DNA from: Alphaproteobacteria bacterium
GTDB taxonomy: Bacteria > Myxococcota_A > UBA796 > GCA-2862545
NCBI GenBank assembly: GCA_020632875.1
Contig: JACKET010000014.1
Span: forward strand, 112,386 to 176,385
Reading direction: 5' to 3'
Length of the DNA stretch: 64,000 nucleotides
Shown here: positions 1 through 11,509 of the stretch, piece by piece
Layout of the letters: every line of letters begins with the position of its first letter
How positions within the stretch are numbered: position 1 is the first letter of the stretch
Translations under genes and position numbers: made by a program
Notes under the pieces: model-generated
Seen by the model: only the letters and a program-made list of their open reading frames with translations
Database searches by the model: none
Told to the model about the DNA's origin: nothing

Positions 1-1959
1 CGCCGCCGTCTGCGTGCCCGCCACGTCGTGGACGAGGGTGAGGTCCTCCAGCCGCGCGTCGTACGTCCCACCCGGGAAGAGCACGCCGGCCGTCCGCATG
101 TCGGTGCCCAGCAGCCCGCTCTCCACCACGACGCCCTCGACGCTCTCGCCGCGGACCGTCGTGCCCACGTCGAGCGCGAGCACCGCGCCATACGTCGCAC
201 CGCCGTAGGACCACGTGGAGCCTTCGGTGTAGGTGCCGTTCCGGACCTCGAGCAGCGAGCCGTGGTTCATCGCGTCGATCCCGGCCTGGATGCTCGTGAA
301 GTCCCCTCCCCCCGCGGCGTCCGCGACCCAAGGCCGCTGCATCGCGCCCCAGCCCGCCGCCGCGGCGCCGAACGGCAGATGGTAGTCGTGGTTCGCGCGG
401 TCCGCGAAGCCTGGGTCGGCGGTGGTGTTGCCCTCGCCAGCCGGCGGGGACGCACACCCGAAGAAGTCCGTCTGGTACGACGGAACCTGCGGGGTGGTCG
501 TCGAAGCGCCCAGCGCCGCCCAGCTGCAGTCGGTCCCCACCACGATCGAGTGGTGCAGCGCGCTGTTCCCGAGCGCGTTCACGTAGCCGAGGCTGCCCGC
601 GTAGTCCGTCCCGAAGTCGACGGTCACCTCCTCGAGCACGACGTCGACGGGAGAGTTGCCGTACACCAGCGCCTTCGCGTGGTCCGCCTCCATCCGGAGG
701 ACGACCTCGTCCGCGTGGAACCGGCCCGCCACGCCCTGGTGGTCCGCGAAGCCCGCGTACGTGTACGAATCGATGGGCGCGGTCTCGATTCCCGGCGTGT
801 CGTGGACGAGGGTGAGCCGCTCGACGCTCGCGTCGTACACCCCGGGGAGCAGGAACACCGCTGCGGTGCGGTCGTTCGTGCCGTCGAGGTCGCCCGTGAC
901 CACCACGCCGTCCGCGCTGTCGCCGCGCACGGTGACGCCGTGGTCGAACGCCAGGAGCACGCCGTATTCGCTGGACTGGCGGACGTGGGTCGAGCCCTCC
1001 ACGTAGGCCCCGTCGCGCACCTCGAGCAGCCCGCCCGACGCCGTGGCGTCGATGCCCTCCTGGATGCCGGTGAAGTCCCCCGCGCCCGACGCGTCGGCGA
1101 CCCAGGACCGCTGGACCCCGCCGCGCCCCGCACCCTCCGCGCCGAGCGGCAGGGCGTAGTCGTGCCCGGCGAGGTCCGCGAAGCCCGGTGTCGCAGTGGA
1201 GTTCCCGGTCCCGGTGGGCGCCAAGGCACACCCCGCGAAGTGCGAGCGGGAGCTCATGAGCTGCGGCGTCGTGGACGCCACGCCGACCACCCACCAGCCG
1301 CAGTCCGTCCCCTGGAGGAGGCTGTGGCGCAGCGCGCTGGCCCCGTTGATCGCATTGACGTACGCGAGCCCGCCGGTCGTCTGGTCGCCGAAGTCGACCG
1401 TCAGCGCCTTCAGATCGTGCGTGAGGCCCGAGGAGTTCGCGTAGACGAGGGTCTTCGCGACGGGCGCGTCCATCCGCACGACCAGCTCGCGCGCGGACAT
1501 CGTGCCGTTGACGCCCTGGTGGTCGGCGAACGCGGAGTACCCGTACCCGGTGTTCGGGGCCGAGGTCGCGTCCGTCCCGGCGACGTCGAGCACGAGCGTC
1601 ATGCCCTGCACCGAGGCGCTGTACGAGCCGGACGCGTAGAAGACCGCGGCGGTGCGCTCGGCCGAGCCGCTGAAGGACCCCGTGACGACGACCCCTTCGG
1701 CGCTCTCCCCCACGACGTGGACCGCCCGTGGGATGCGGAGGAGGACCTGGTAGTCGGCGGGCCCCACCGCGAACGTGCTCGTCTCGACGTAGCTCCCGTC
1801 GCGGACCTCGACGGTGTCGCCCGCGCCCGCCGCATCGAGGGCTGCCTGGATGCTCGTGTGGTCGCCCGAGCCATCGGCGGCGACGACGAGTGTCGCGGCC
1901 CGGGCGGCGTTCGACGCGGCGAGGAGGCAGAGGGCGGGGACGAGAGGACGAACGTGCAT
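1..1959 (-). CDS. Secreted triple-repeat beta-helix protein (3' end cut by window)
   Basis: The reading frame is open from an ATG at 1959 to the left edge, so at least 653 residues are present and the C-terminus lies outside. The start MHVRPLVPALCLLAAS is a Sec signal peptide. The mature part carries three copies of a unit of about 260 residues, each opening with a version of GDFTSIQAGIDA followed by LEVRDGAYVEGST, the pattern that begins pectate-lyase or pectinesterase-like right-handed beta-helices. Units begin near 1900, 1100 and 330. Each also has a segment like TVRGDSADGVVVTG and one like LTLVHDVAG. No catalytic residues could be assigned, so a structural or adhesive surface role is as likely as carbohydrate binding. 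It is transcribed away from the FHA gene at 2073. Confidence 0.8.
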   Translation of the reverse strand, partial: MHVRPLVPALCLLAASNAARAATLVVAADGSGDHTSIQAALDAAGAGDTVEVRDGSYVETSTFAVGPADYQVLLRIPRAVHVVGESAEGVVVTGSFSGSAERTAAVFYASGSYSASVQGMTLVLDVAGTDATSAPNTGYGYSAFADHQGVNGTMSARELVVRMDAPVAKTLVYANSSGLTHDLKALTVDFGDQTTGGLAYVNAINGASALRHSLLQGTDCGWWVVGVASTTPQLMSSRSHFAGCALAPTGTGNSTATPGFADLAGHDYALPLGAEGAGRGGVQRSWVADASGAGDFTGIQEGIDATASGGLLEVRDGAYVEGSTHVRQSSEYGVLLAFDHGVTVRGDSADGVVVTGDLDGTNDRTAAVFLLPGVYDASVERLTLVHDTPGIETAPIDSYTYAGFADHQGVAGRFHADEVVLRMEADHAKALVYGNSPVDVVLEEVTVDFGTDYAGSLGYVNALGNSALHHSIVVGTDCSWAALGASTTTPQVPSYQTDFFGCASPPAGEGNTTADPGFADRANHDYHLPFGAAAAGWGAMQRPWVADAAGGGDFTSIQAGIDAMNHGSLLEVRNGTYTEGSTWSYGGATYGAVLALDVGTTVRGESVEGVVVESGLLGTDMRTAGVLFPGGTYDARLEDLTLVHDVAGTQTAA

Positions 1960-2072
1960 GCGGGCCTATCCGGGGCTCGGGGTACAGGGAGGCGGTAAGC
2001 GACCGCGCCGATCCCGGGGACTCACCGAATTCTCAAACGCGCATCGGACGCCCGGACCGGTAGGATGCCGGC

Positions 2073-2978
2073 GTGTTGCGATCGTCCCAGCCCGAGGTGG
2101 AGATCGGCCTCGCGGCCACGGGCGAGGTGGTGCGGCTGCAGCCCGGCGACGTGATCGGCCGCCACCGCCGCTGCGCGCTGTGCATCCCCGACCCGCGGGT
2201 GTCGGAGGCCCACGCGATGGTGGCGCTCCGCGGCGGGAAGCTGCACCTCTTGAGCCTCCGCGGCGGCGTGACGGACGCTCGTGGCGAGCCGCTGCGCGAC
2301 CCGCCGCTGGTCCTGCGCCAGCGCCTGTGCCTCGCTCCCGGCGTCGACCTGGTCGTGCGGGCCCTGCGTCTGCCCGAGGTCGCGGCATACCTCGTCGGGC
2401 CCGGGCTCGACCTGCCGCTGGAGCGGCCCGTCGCGCTGGCTCCCGAGCCCGGGGGCCCACCGCGTGTGCGGCCCATCCGACCCGACGGTGCAGGAGTGGC
2501 GCTGTGGAGCGACGGGATCCAGTGGTTCGTCCGACGCGACGGGGCGAGCGCGCCGGCTCCCGACGGAACGCCCGTCGCCGTGGGCGCCTGGGTCGGGCGC
2601 ATCGAGCTGCGCGCGCTGACGGACGGATCCCTGCCGCAGACCGACGTGACGCCGGCCATCCGCCTCGTGTGCGCGTTCCACACCGTGCACGTCTGGGTCG
2701 GGGCCGAGCGCCGCGTCACCGTGAGCGGCGTGCTCGCGCGCATCCTGCACGAGCTCGCCGAGCTCGCGGGTCCCGTGCACTGGCAGGCCCTCGCGAACGC
2801 CATCTGGAAGGGCGATCTGCCCGAGCACGTGCTGCGGCGCCGGTGGGACGCCAACCTCCACCGCCTGCGCCGCCAGCTCGACGCGGGCGGTCTGCGCGCC
2901 GACCTCGTGCGTTCCGATCAGCGCGGCCACATCGAGCTCCTGCTGCACCCCCACGACACCGTGGTGCTCGATGCGTGA
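2073..2978 (+). CDS. FHA domain protein with C-terminal winged helix
   Basis: This 301-residue cytoplasmic protein has an N-terminal forkhead-associated domain at about residues 8-90, with the phosphothreonine-binding pattern visible as IGRHRRC (G29, R30) and SEAH (S44, H47). Residues about 215-300 resemble an OmpR/PhoB-type winged helix (WQALANAIWKGDLPEHVLRR, then LHRLRRQLDAGG). FHA domains read phosphothreonine, and the gene overlaps the following Ser/Thr kinase by 8 nt, so the pair probably forms a kinase-to-reader circuit that could act on transcription. The GTG start at 2073 has AGGA about 7 nt upstream. Whether the winged helix binds DNA cannot be judged from sequence. Confidence 0.85.
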   Translation: MLRSSQPEVEIGLAATGEVVRLQPGDVIGRHRRCALCIPDPRVSEAHAMVALRGGKLHLLSLRGGVTDARGEPLRDPPLVLRQRLCLAPGVDLVVRALRLPEVAAYLVGPGLDLPLERPVALAPEPGGPPRVRPIRPDGAGVALWSDGIQWFVRRDGASAPAPDGTPVAVGAWVGRIELRALTDGSLPQTDVTPAIRLVCAFHTVHVWVGAERRVTVSGVLARILHELAELAGPVHWQALANAIWKGDLPEHVLRRRWDANLHRLRRQLDAGGLRADLVRSDQRGHIELLLHPHDTVVLDA

Positions 2979-5583
2979 GCCGCTCTCGGGCGTGCAGTCC
3001 GTGGCGACGGCGACCCATCGCTACGAGCCGATGTCCACGCTCGGCAGCGGAGGCATGGGGACCATCGAGCTCGCGTGGGACCCGGTCCTCGAGCGCGAGG
3101 TCGCGCTGAAGACCGCCCGGCACGACGTTCCCGACGCAGTCGAGCGGCTGGAGCGGGAGGCGCGGCTCGCGGGCTCCCTCCGCCATCCCGCCATCGTGCC
3201 CGTGCTCGACGCCGGGCCCGGCTGGCTCGTCATGCCGCTGCTCGGCCCCAGCCTCACCGAAGCGACCGGGCGGGACGGGGTCAGAGCGGTCCTCCAGGTC
3301 GCCGAGGGGCTCGCGGAGGCGCACCGGGCGGGCATCGTGCACCGCGACGTGAAGCCCGCGAACGTGCTCTTCGACGGCGACCGGGCGGTGCTCGTGGACT
3401 GGGGCCTGGCCCGGTCCGAGGTCGACGTGGCGCCGCCGCTCACGACGCTGGGCGCCTCGGTCGGCACGCCGGGCTACCGCGCGCCGGAGCAGCTCGCCGC
3501 CAGCCCCGATCTGGGCCCTGCGGCGGACGTCTGGGCGCTCGGCGCCGTGCTCCACGAGGTCGTCACCGGGCGCCCCGCGTGGGTCAGCCCGTCGCTCGAG
3601 CACCAGGTGGCGTCCGGCACCCTCACGCTCCCCGACGGGCCGCTGCGCGCGGTCCTCCAGCGGAGCCTGGCGTCCGACCCGGCCCAACGGTTCGCCGACG
3701 CCGGGGCGTTCGCCGCAGCGCTGCGGAGCGCCATCGGGCCCGCAGAGGCGCCTTCGCGGAGCCCCGGGTGGCTCGCGGGAGCCGTGCCGCTCGCCGCGCT
3801 GGTGGGCCTCGCGGTGGGGCGCGCCCTCTCGCCCGCCCCCGCGGCCCCCGACGCGCCGTCCGCGGTCGCCCAGCTCGCCTGGGAGCGGCTCGCCGCCGGC
3901 CGGACCCTCGAAGCGCTCGAGCTCGCGGGGGCTGCGGACGACCCGGGGCTGGCGGCCGTCCCCCCGGTCCCCTCGGGCTGGGAGGAGGTCGCCATCGAGT
4001 GCGGAACCGCCCAGCTCGCCTACGGGCGGCTGCTCTGCGTACAGGACGGCCAGGCGACCGTGCGCCGGCTGCCCGGCCTCGAGCCGGTCGTCGCGTTCCC
4101 GGCGGGCGACGCCGCGCTGTTCCTCGGTCCGGGGGCGGTCGCGACCCGCGGGGACTTCGACCTCGCGCTGTGGACGGACGACGGCGACTTCGTCCCGCTC
4201 ACCGCTCCCCATGCCGCGCGGCTCACGGGCTCCGTCCGGTTCCTCGGCGACCGCGTGTTCGTGCACGACGGGCCCATCTCCACCGTGCGGATCCCGCCTC
4301 CCGCCGACCGTGGACGCGGCGCTCCGCTCGCACCGCTCCTGCCCGACCCCGGCGTGCTCGGGGCGTTCGGCGAGCGCACGCTGGTGTACCGCTCGGGCGG
4401 CCTCGGGCCCGTGTGGATCGACGGGGACGCCGTGTCGGACGCAGACGTGCCCGCCCGGGACGGCGCGGTGTTGCGGGTGGCCCCGCTCGGTCACGGCCAC
4501 GCGGTGATCTGGGACCGCGAAGGGGTCGATCTGCTCGGGCCAGACGGCGAGCCCCGCCTCCACTGGGCCTATCCCGACGGCGTGGTGGCGCGGGCGGTCG
4601 CGACGGACGGCGCCTTCCTCGCGCTGTCGACCGAGCGGCACGGGGTGCTCGTGTTCGACGCGAGCGGCGGGCTCCTGGGGCAGGTCCGGGCGGAGGGTGC
4701 GGCCGAGCTCACGCTCGCGGACGGCGTGCTCTACGTGTCCGACGGACGGCTCGAGAAGCTCGACCTGGGCGCGGCCGAGCCCGGCGGCTGGTATGGGCCG
4801 AGCCCCGTGACCGCGGTGGCGCGCACCGCCGATCGGGGCCTGGTGACGGGCGATTCGGCGGGCTGGGTGCGCGCGTGGGGCACCGGCGAGGCCTGGGATC
4901 TGGGTCCGAACGTCGTCCGCACCGTGGCGCCGGCCGGCGCGGAGCTGTTCGTGTACTCGCTGTCCACGGTCCACGGGCAGGTGTGGATCGACGGCCGGGA
5001 GGCGCGGCGCGTGTCCCACGCCAACTCCCGGCAGATCGTCATCACCCCCGACGAGCGCGTCGCGCTCCTGTGGAACGGCGGGGCCGAGCGGAACGGGCTG
5101 CACGAGAACCGTCCCCGGCTGTATCGCTCGGACGTGGTGTTCTCGGGCGGGGCCTGGGCGCACGGGCACACGTGGCTCGCGGGCGACGACGGCCAGATCT
5201 ACACCAGCGCTCCCACGGGCTTCGACGCGGCGTTCGCGGCGCCCGGTGCGCGCGGGATCGCGGCGACCGACACGGGGCTGTTGGTGGGAGGCGATGCGCT
5301 GCGGCACGTGGGTCTCGACGGGGCCGAGCGCTGGAGGGTCGACGAGCCCGTGGGGGCGGTGCTCGCGGCGGGCCCGTACTGCGTCGCGGCCGGCGCGCCG
5401 GGCACGGTGGGCGTGTGGTCCTGCGACGACGGCGCGTTGATCGCGCGGCTCCGGGGGCACGCGGAGCAGGTGTCCGGCCTGTGGGCCGAGGGGGCCACGC
5501 TGTACACGGCCTCGTACGACAAGAGCGTGCGGCGCTGGGACCTGGGGGCGCTCTCCCGGGTCCCGGGATCGACGCCACGCTGA
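2971..5583 (+). CDS. Ser/Thr protein kinase with beta-propeller-like sensor
   Basis: This is an 870-residue Hanks-type kinase. The glycine loop GSGGMG is at residues 25-30, the ATP lysine is K47, the catalytic loop HRDVKPAN starts at H124, and the metal-binding triad is DWG (D143) rather than DFG, a common variant in bacteria of this type. GTPGYRAPEQ marks the activation-segment end. A probable transmembrane helix (about 266-285, WLAGAVPLAALVGLAVG) is followed by about 580 residues of WD40/PQQ-like repeats, for example LRGHAEQVSGLWAEGATLY near the C-terminus, placing a propeller outside the membrane. The start overlaps the FHA gene by 8 nt, so the two are cotranscribed and probably functionally paired. 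Confidence 0.9.
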   Translation: MREPLSGVQSVATATHRYEPMSTLGSGGMGTIELAWDPVLEREVALKTARHDVPDAVERLEREARLAGSLRHPAIVPVLDAGPGWLVMPLLGPSLTEATGRDGVRAVLQVAEGLAEAHRAGIVHRDVKPANVLFDGDRAVLVDWGLARSEVDVAPPLTTLGASVGTPGYRAPEQLAASPDLGPAADVWALGAVLHEVVTGRPAWVSPSLEHQVASGTLTLPDGPLRAVLQRSLASDPAQRFADAGAFAAALRSAIGPAEAPSRSPGWLAGAVPLAALVGLAVGRALSPAPAAPDAPSAVAQLAWERLAAGRTLEALELAGAADDPGLAAVPPVPSGWEEVAIECGTAQLAYGRLLCVQDGQATVRRLPGLEPVVAFPAGDAALFLGPGAVATRGDFDLALWTDDGDFVPLTAPHAARLTGSVRFLGDRVFVHDGPISTVRIPPPADRGRGAPLAPLLPDPGVLGAFGERTLVYRSGGLGPVWIDGDAVSDADVPARDGAVLRVAPLGHGHAVIWDREGVDLLGPDGEPRLHWAYPDGVVARAVATDGAFLALSTERHGVLVFDASGGLLGQVRAEGAAELTLADGVLYVSDGRLEKLDLGAAEPGGWYGPSPVTAVARTADRGLVTGDSAGWVRAWGTGEAWDLGPNVVRTVAPAGAELFVYSLSTVHGQVWIDGREARRVSHANSRQIVITPDERVALLWNGGAERNGLHENRPRLYRSDVVFSGGAWAHGHTWLAGDDGQIYTSAPTGFDAAFAAPGARGIAATDTGLLVGGDALRHVGLDGAERWRVDEPVGAVLAAGPYCVAAGAPGTVGVWSCDDGALIARLRGHAEQVSGLWAEGATLYTASYDKSVRRWDLGALSRVPGSTPR

Positions 5584-5718
5584 CGCGGATCGTGAGCAGC
5601 CCGGATGCGGATGCGGGCAGGGTCTTTGGATGCCGCAGCGACGGCAACCGGTGGACGGACCACTTGCCAACGCGGATTCGGCGGTGACGCCACCGAGAAT
5701 CCATCGATCCACAGGGAA

Positions 5719-6507
5719 TTACTGGGCAGGAACAGGCGCGATCGTCGGCGCCCCCCAGCTACCGCCGTCTAGGCTCGCCGCGAACTGCAGTTCGTACAGC
5801 CCGCTCTTGAGAACTTCCTTCCCGATGCTGATCGACCCTTCACCGGGATGAACGACGACCAGACACGTCGAGTTGCCGCTTGATGGGTGGACCAGTGGTT
5901 CGATGGTCGTCTGCACCTCACTCCTGGTCGGCTTCAGTAGCAGTGGCTGCATGGGGCTGCATCGGAACTGGGGCTCGGCGGGGTCCAGCCACAGGCCGGT
6001 CTCCTCGCCCCTGCTGGTGGCGAGAGGACGCGATTTTGGTGCAGCCACACCGGGTGCAACGGCCGGAGGCGACTCCCAGTCCTTTGGGAGTTCGCGCCCG
6101 CACGACCATCCGCGGTACGTGTACCCACGGTCTTTCGACAGACGGACCTCCGCGGTGCTCGAGGCGATCGACAACAAGAAGACGACGACAACCGCAGCAA
6201 CAATCGTCGCGAGTAGGAGCCGAGGCGTGAATTCAGAGCGTTCGGTGTTTGTTGGCCCGTCGGCAATCGGCGTTGGAGGACCGTTCGCTGCGCGGACGGC
6301 TCTCACGATGGCTGCCTCATCGAGCTCTTCCCCCAGGAGGAGCGAACCCAGCAGCAGCGATCTCTCGTATGCATCCTCACGCTGCAAAGGGTCACGAAGC
6401 CTTTCGTCGACATCGTTCGGTGTCGGCTTCTCTCCGCCAACTCTCCGGTATATCCCAGCGTTGGTCCAGAAAGCGTCGCATCGTCGCCAAAATTCTGCGT
6501 CACTCAT
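5719..6507 (-). CDS. Single-pass membrane protein of unknown function
   Basis: This 262-residue protein was not assigned to a family. Residues 1-90 are charged and helical (MSDAEFWRRCDAFWTNAG), one transmembrane segment follows at about 95-115 (LLLATIVAAVVVVFLLSIAS), and the remaining 145 residues should lie outside the cytoplasm; they hold a few Cys and Pro residues but no motif I recognise. Its start codon overlaps the stop of the upstream gene at 6504-6507 (ATGA), so it is translationally coupled to that larger membrane protein and the two probably act together. Confidence 0.8.
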   Translation of the reverse strand: MSDAEFWRRCDAFWTNAGIYRRVGGEKPTPNDVDERLRDPLQREDAYERSLLLGSLLLGEELDEAAIVRAVRAANGPPTPIADGPTNTERSEFTPRLLLATIVAAVVVVFLLSIASSTAEVRLSKDRGYTYRGWSCGRELPKDWESPPAVAPGVAAPKSRPLATSRGEETGLWLDPAEPQFRCSPMQPLLLKPTRSEVQTTIEPLVHPSSGNSTCLVVVHPGEGSISIGKEVLKSGLYELQFAASLDGGSWGAPTIAPVPAQ

Positions 6508-7910
6508 CGTCTACACCATGTCAGGAGTCTCGTTTCATGATCGCCCCGACAATCGGGAATGTCATCGGACGTGAAAGGCTCGAAATCAGCCTCCATCACG
6601 ACGAGGCAACTCTCGAAGTTCCGGTTCGCGAAGGGAGTGGTGTCGTCGTACCAGGCGAGCGCACCGACCACGCACCCGACAATCCGCCCGTGGTAGTACA
6701 GATTCACGGCGTTCAGTCTCCGCTCCTCAGCATTCCCTACACGTTGGGAGGCCAGGTACGCCCGAAAGCGATCGTCGACCTGGTCGACGATGTCGACGCG
6801 CTCTGGCGTGAGGTGCGCGCAGGCGAGGCGCTGCAGCTCGTGCTGGGGTGACGCACAGCTCCGCTCTCGCAGCCGCGCGAGGAGTGGAGTTCCGTACCAG
6901 GAGAATCGATAGTAGTGATCCTGGAACTGTCGAAACAGATCCATGCACTGCGTCGTCATGGCGTCGTCGTCGAGTGTCGGCCCATGGACCGAGCCCTCGC
7001 AGACTGCTTCGAACTGGGCCAGTGCGGCGCGATATCCGAAGGACGACTCGATGAACTCGTCTGCCGCATGCGTGTATTGCTGGAGCTGCTGGGCTTCGTT
7101 CTGTTTGTACGCGTAGAAGCTCGATCCCGCGGTCGCCGTGGTGAACGCGAACAGCGACGACAGCACGCCTGCGAACAGCTCGCGCCGGTATTTGGATATC
7201 ACTGCAGCCTGCTGGTAGTTCCACGCTGGCATCGCCACCTGCAGGCGTTCGCGCTCGAGATCGGCCCACTGGACCGAACCGCACGCGCTGCATTGAATGG
7301 GGGCGTGCGGGTGGCCGCAGTCGCCGCACGGCCGCCCGATGAGCAGCGGTGCGCCGATGATCTCCCGGGCATCGGCGAGGGCCATGCCCAGGCGCTCCCA
7401 CGACGCCCGGTGTCCAGCCCAACGCAGATGAGCGAGCCCCTCCCATGGCTCGTCCGCACCCGCTTCGAACGAGAGGTTGGCGACATCCTCGTCGCGTGGG
7501 ACACGCGGCGGGAGCACGGGATCCTTCCACGAACGCGGCCCTTGAAATCCGTAGAGTTGCTCCAGATACGCCTGGTTCACGACGAGCTGCTCGTCCATCA
7601 CCCTCCGGTACAGGGCGTTGATGACCACGAGCGCGGCGTTGTGGAGATCCATGAACGCCAATGTCCCGAGGGAGAACTGCGTAATCCCGTAGGCGATGAT
7701 CGCCTTGTCTCCATGGCGCCAGTGCATGATGGGCCCGTAGTACCAGACGAACACCAGCGATACGCCTGCCGCCAGCGTGAGCCAGACGGACATCCACGCC
7801 AGGTGCCACGCCCGACCCGGGCCGTACCGCTTCAAGACCCGCTCGTGATAGCGCCCTGATGTCACCGGCGGAGTATGCCGAAGGCGGATCCTCTCCGACA
7901 AGGTGGCCAT
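6504..7910 (-). CDS. Multi-pass membrane protein with zinc-ribbon-like Cys motif
   Basis: This 468-residue protein has hydrophobic segments at about 36-60 (WLTLAAGVSLVFVWYYG), 70-95 and 248-268 (LSSLFAFTTATAG). Between them a compact CGDCGHPH...CSACGS motif (near residues 198-217) has the Cys-x2-Cys pairs of a zinc ribbon. The C-terminal half (about 270-468) is hydrophilic with scattered Cys, ending in an Asp-rich segment. I do not recognise the family. It is the first gene of a two-gene operon, overlapping the next start by four bases. A cytoplasmic Cys-metal site joined to membrane helices suggests a sensor or regulated membrane protein, but that is inference. Confidence 0.8.
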   Translation of the reverse strand: MATLSERIRLRHTPPVTSGRYHERVLKRYGPGRAWHLAWMSVWLTLAAGVSLVFVWYYGPIMHWRHGDKAIIAYGITQFSLGTLAFMDLHNAALVVINALYRRVMDEQLVVNQAYLEQLYGFQGPRSWKDPVLPPRVPRDEDVANLSFEAGADEPWEGLAHLRWAGHRASWERLGMALADAREIIGAPLLIGRPCGDCGHPHAPIQCSACGSVQWADLERERLQVAMPAWNYQQAAVISKYRRELFAGVLSSLFAFTTATAGSSFYAYKQNEAQQLQQYTHAADEFIESSFGYRAALAQFEAVCEGSVHGPTLDDDAMTTQCMDLFRQFQDHYYRFSWYGTPLLARLRERSCASPQHELQRLACAHLTPERVDIVDQVDDRFRAYLASQRVGNAEERRLNAVNLYYHGRIVGCVVGALAWYDDTTPFANRNFESCLVVMEADFEPFTSDDIPDCRGDHETRLLTWCRR

Positions 7911-7965
7911 CGTCTACTCGACCAGAAGCGCCGCGTGGCAGCGAGTCCAGGAGGCGGTGGATTTA

Positions 7966-10350
<2,385 letters not shown>

Positions 10351-10404
10351 TCCCCCGGCGCCGACCCACTTCCGACGAGCGTACCACTAGTGAGAGGACC
10401 GACG

Positions 10405-10482
10405 ATGCACCGCTGCCTTTCACATCCCTCCACCGGCCCTGCGCACGGGAGATGCGATAGACCGCCGGGGAGGTGGAGATGA
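10405..10482 (+). CDS. Possible 25-residue leader ORF
   Basis: A short open frame begins at an ATG preceded by AGAGG about 7 nt upstream and ends in a TGA that overlaps the ATG of the M14 peptidase gene (ATGA at 10479-10482). The peptide (MHRCLSHPSTGPAHGRCDRP and five more residues) resembles nothing I know. The stop/start overlap is the only argument that it is translated, as a coupling device; it could equally be chance in GC-rich DNA. Confidence 0.2.
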   Translation: MHRCLSHPSTGPAHGRCDRPPGRWR

Positions 10483-11381
10483 GAACGTACCCGATCGGGA
10501 CCCCGGGCCGACCCTGGGGCGAAGCCGAGCGCGCGGCATGGCGGGCCCGACAGGCGAAGGCACGCTCCTACGGAGACCTCGTGATCACCCGGATCGACGC
10601 GCTGTCCGATCGCTTCGAGGTCGATGGGTACGGCGTCCTCGAGTACCCCGAGGGCCGCTATCCCCTGTACGGGCTGCGCTCCCGCGGCTGGTCGAACGAC
10701 CGCCCCACGGCGCTCGTGACGGGCGGTGTCCACGGCTACGAGACGAGCGGCGTGCTCGGTGCGCTGGCGTTCGCCGACCAGTGCGGCGACCTCGCCGGGC
10801 AGGTGGACCTCGCCATCGCCCCCTGTGTGAGCCCGTGGGCCTTCGAGGTCGTGAACCGGTGGAACCCCGAGGCCGTCGACCCCAACCGGAGCTTCATGCC
10901 CGACAGCCCCGCCGCGGAGTGCCGGGCGCTGATGGCCTGGGTGGCCGGGCTCGGGCCGCTCGCACTGCACATCGACCTGCACGAGACGACCGACAGCGAC
11001 AACACGGAGTTCCGCCCGGCAAAGGCCGCCCGCGACGGCGTGACCCAGACGGAGTGGAACATCCCGGACGGGTTCTACCTGGTCGACCGCAGCGACCGCC
11101 CGGTGCCGGCATTCCAGGCGTACGTGCGCGACCGGGTCGAGGCGGTGACGCACATCGCCGAAGCCGATCCGGACGGGCGGCTCATCGGCGTGCCGCTCCA
11201 GCAGCGCGGGGTGATCGAGTACGACGCGCGCGGGCTCGGCCTGTGCACCGGGATGACGGATGCGCCCTACACCGCGACGACCGAGGTGTACCCCGACAGC
11301 CCCCGCACCGACCCCGAGACGTGCGTGCGGGCGCAGGTCGCGGCGGTCCGGGCCGCCGTGGAGGCCGTGCTCGCGGGCTGA
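10479..11381 (+). CDS. M14-like zinc carboxypeptidase / deacylase
   Basis: This 300-residue enzyme has the M14 zinc site: GGVHGYE gives H85 and E88, HIDLHET gives the third ligand (H168), and TTEVYPDS supplies the probable catalytic glutamate (E269). VDPNRSF corresponds to the substrate-binding Asn-Arg segment. The family removes C-terminal residues from peptides or acyl groups from amino acids (succinylglutamate desuccinylase/aspartoacylase branch); length and lack of a propeptide fit the compact bacterial members. No signal peptide is seen, so it is probably cytoplasmic. The ATG at 10479 was preferred over the GTG at 10473 because GGGGAGG sits 5 nt before it. Confidence 0.85.
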   Translation: MRTYPIGTPGRPWGEAERAAWRARQAKARSYGDLVITRIDALSDRFEVDGYGVLEYPEGRYPLYGLRSRGWSNDRPTALVTGGVHGYETSGVLGALAFADQCGDLAGQVDLAIAPCVSPWAFEVVNRWNPEAVDPNRSFMPDSPAAECRALMAWVAGLGPLALHIDLHETTDSDNTEFRPAKAARDGVTQTEWNIPDGFYLVDRSDRPVPAFQAYVRDRVEAVTHIAEADPDGRLIGVPLQQRGVIEYDARGLGLCTGMTDAPYTATTEVYPDSPRTDPETCVRAQVAAVRAAVEAVLAG

Positions 11382-11509
11382 CCCGGTCCCCCGGCTCGGT
11401 GGGCCGGCGCCCGCCGGGAATGTGTCGGACTGTGAGCCGACGGAAACCAACGCGCTACACACGCCGGCGCCAAGGCCCCCTACTCTCGAACAGAGATGGG
11501 AGGATCGAG

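Noticed and set aside
28..1998. 656-residue frame on the plus strand
   Set aside because: It is the shadow of the partial beta-helix gene on the other strand; the minus frame has a signal peptide and three clear repeats.
2057..2066. TAGGAT before several genes considered as a shared -10 box
   Set aside because: At 2061, 23458 and 41833 no -35 lies at the proper distance, and the AGGA acts better as a ribosome site.
3075..5687. 870-residue second frame over the kinase gene
   Set aside because: Arg/Gly/Ala/Pro-rich composition without domains; the kinase frame has all catalytic motifs.
10538..11509. Upstream extension of the large beta-helix lipoprotein frame
   Set aside because: The extension overlaps the M14 gene in another frame; a ribosome site and a lipoprotein signal fix the start at 11510.
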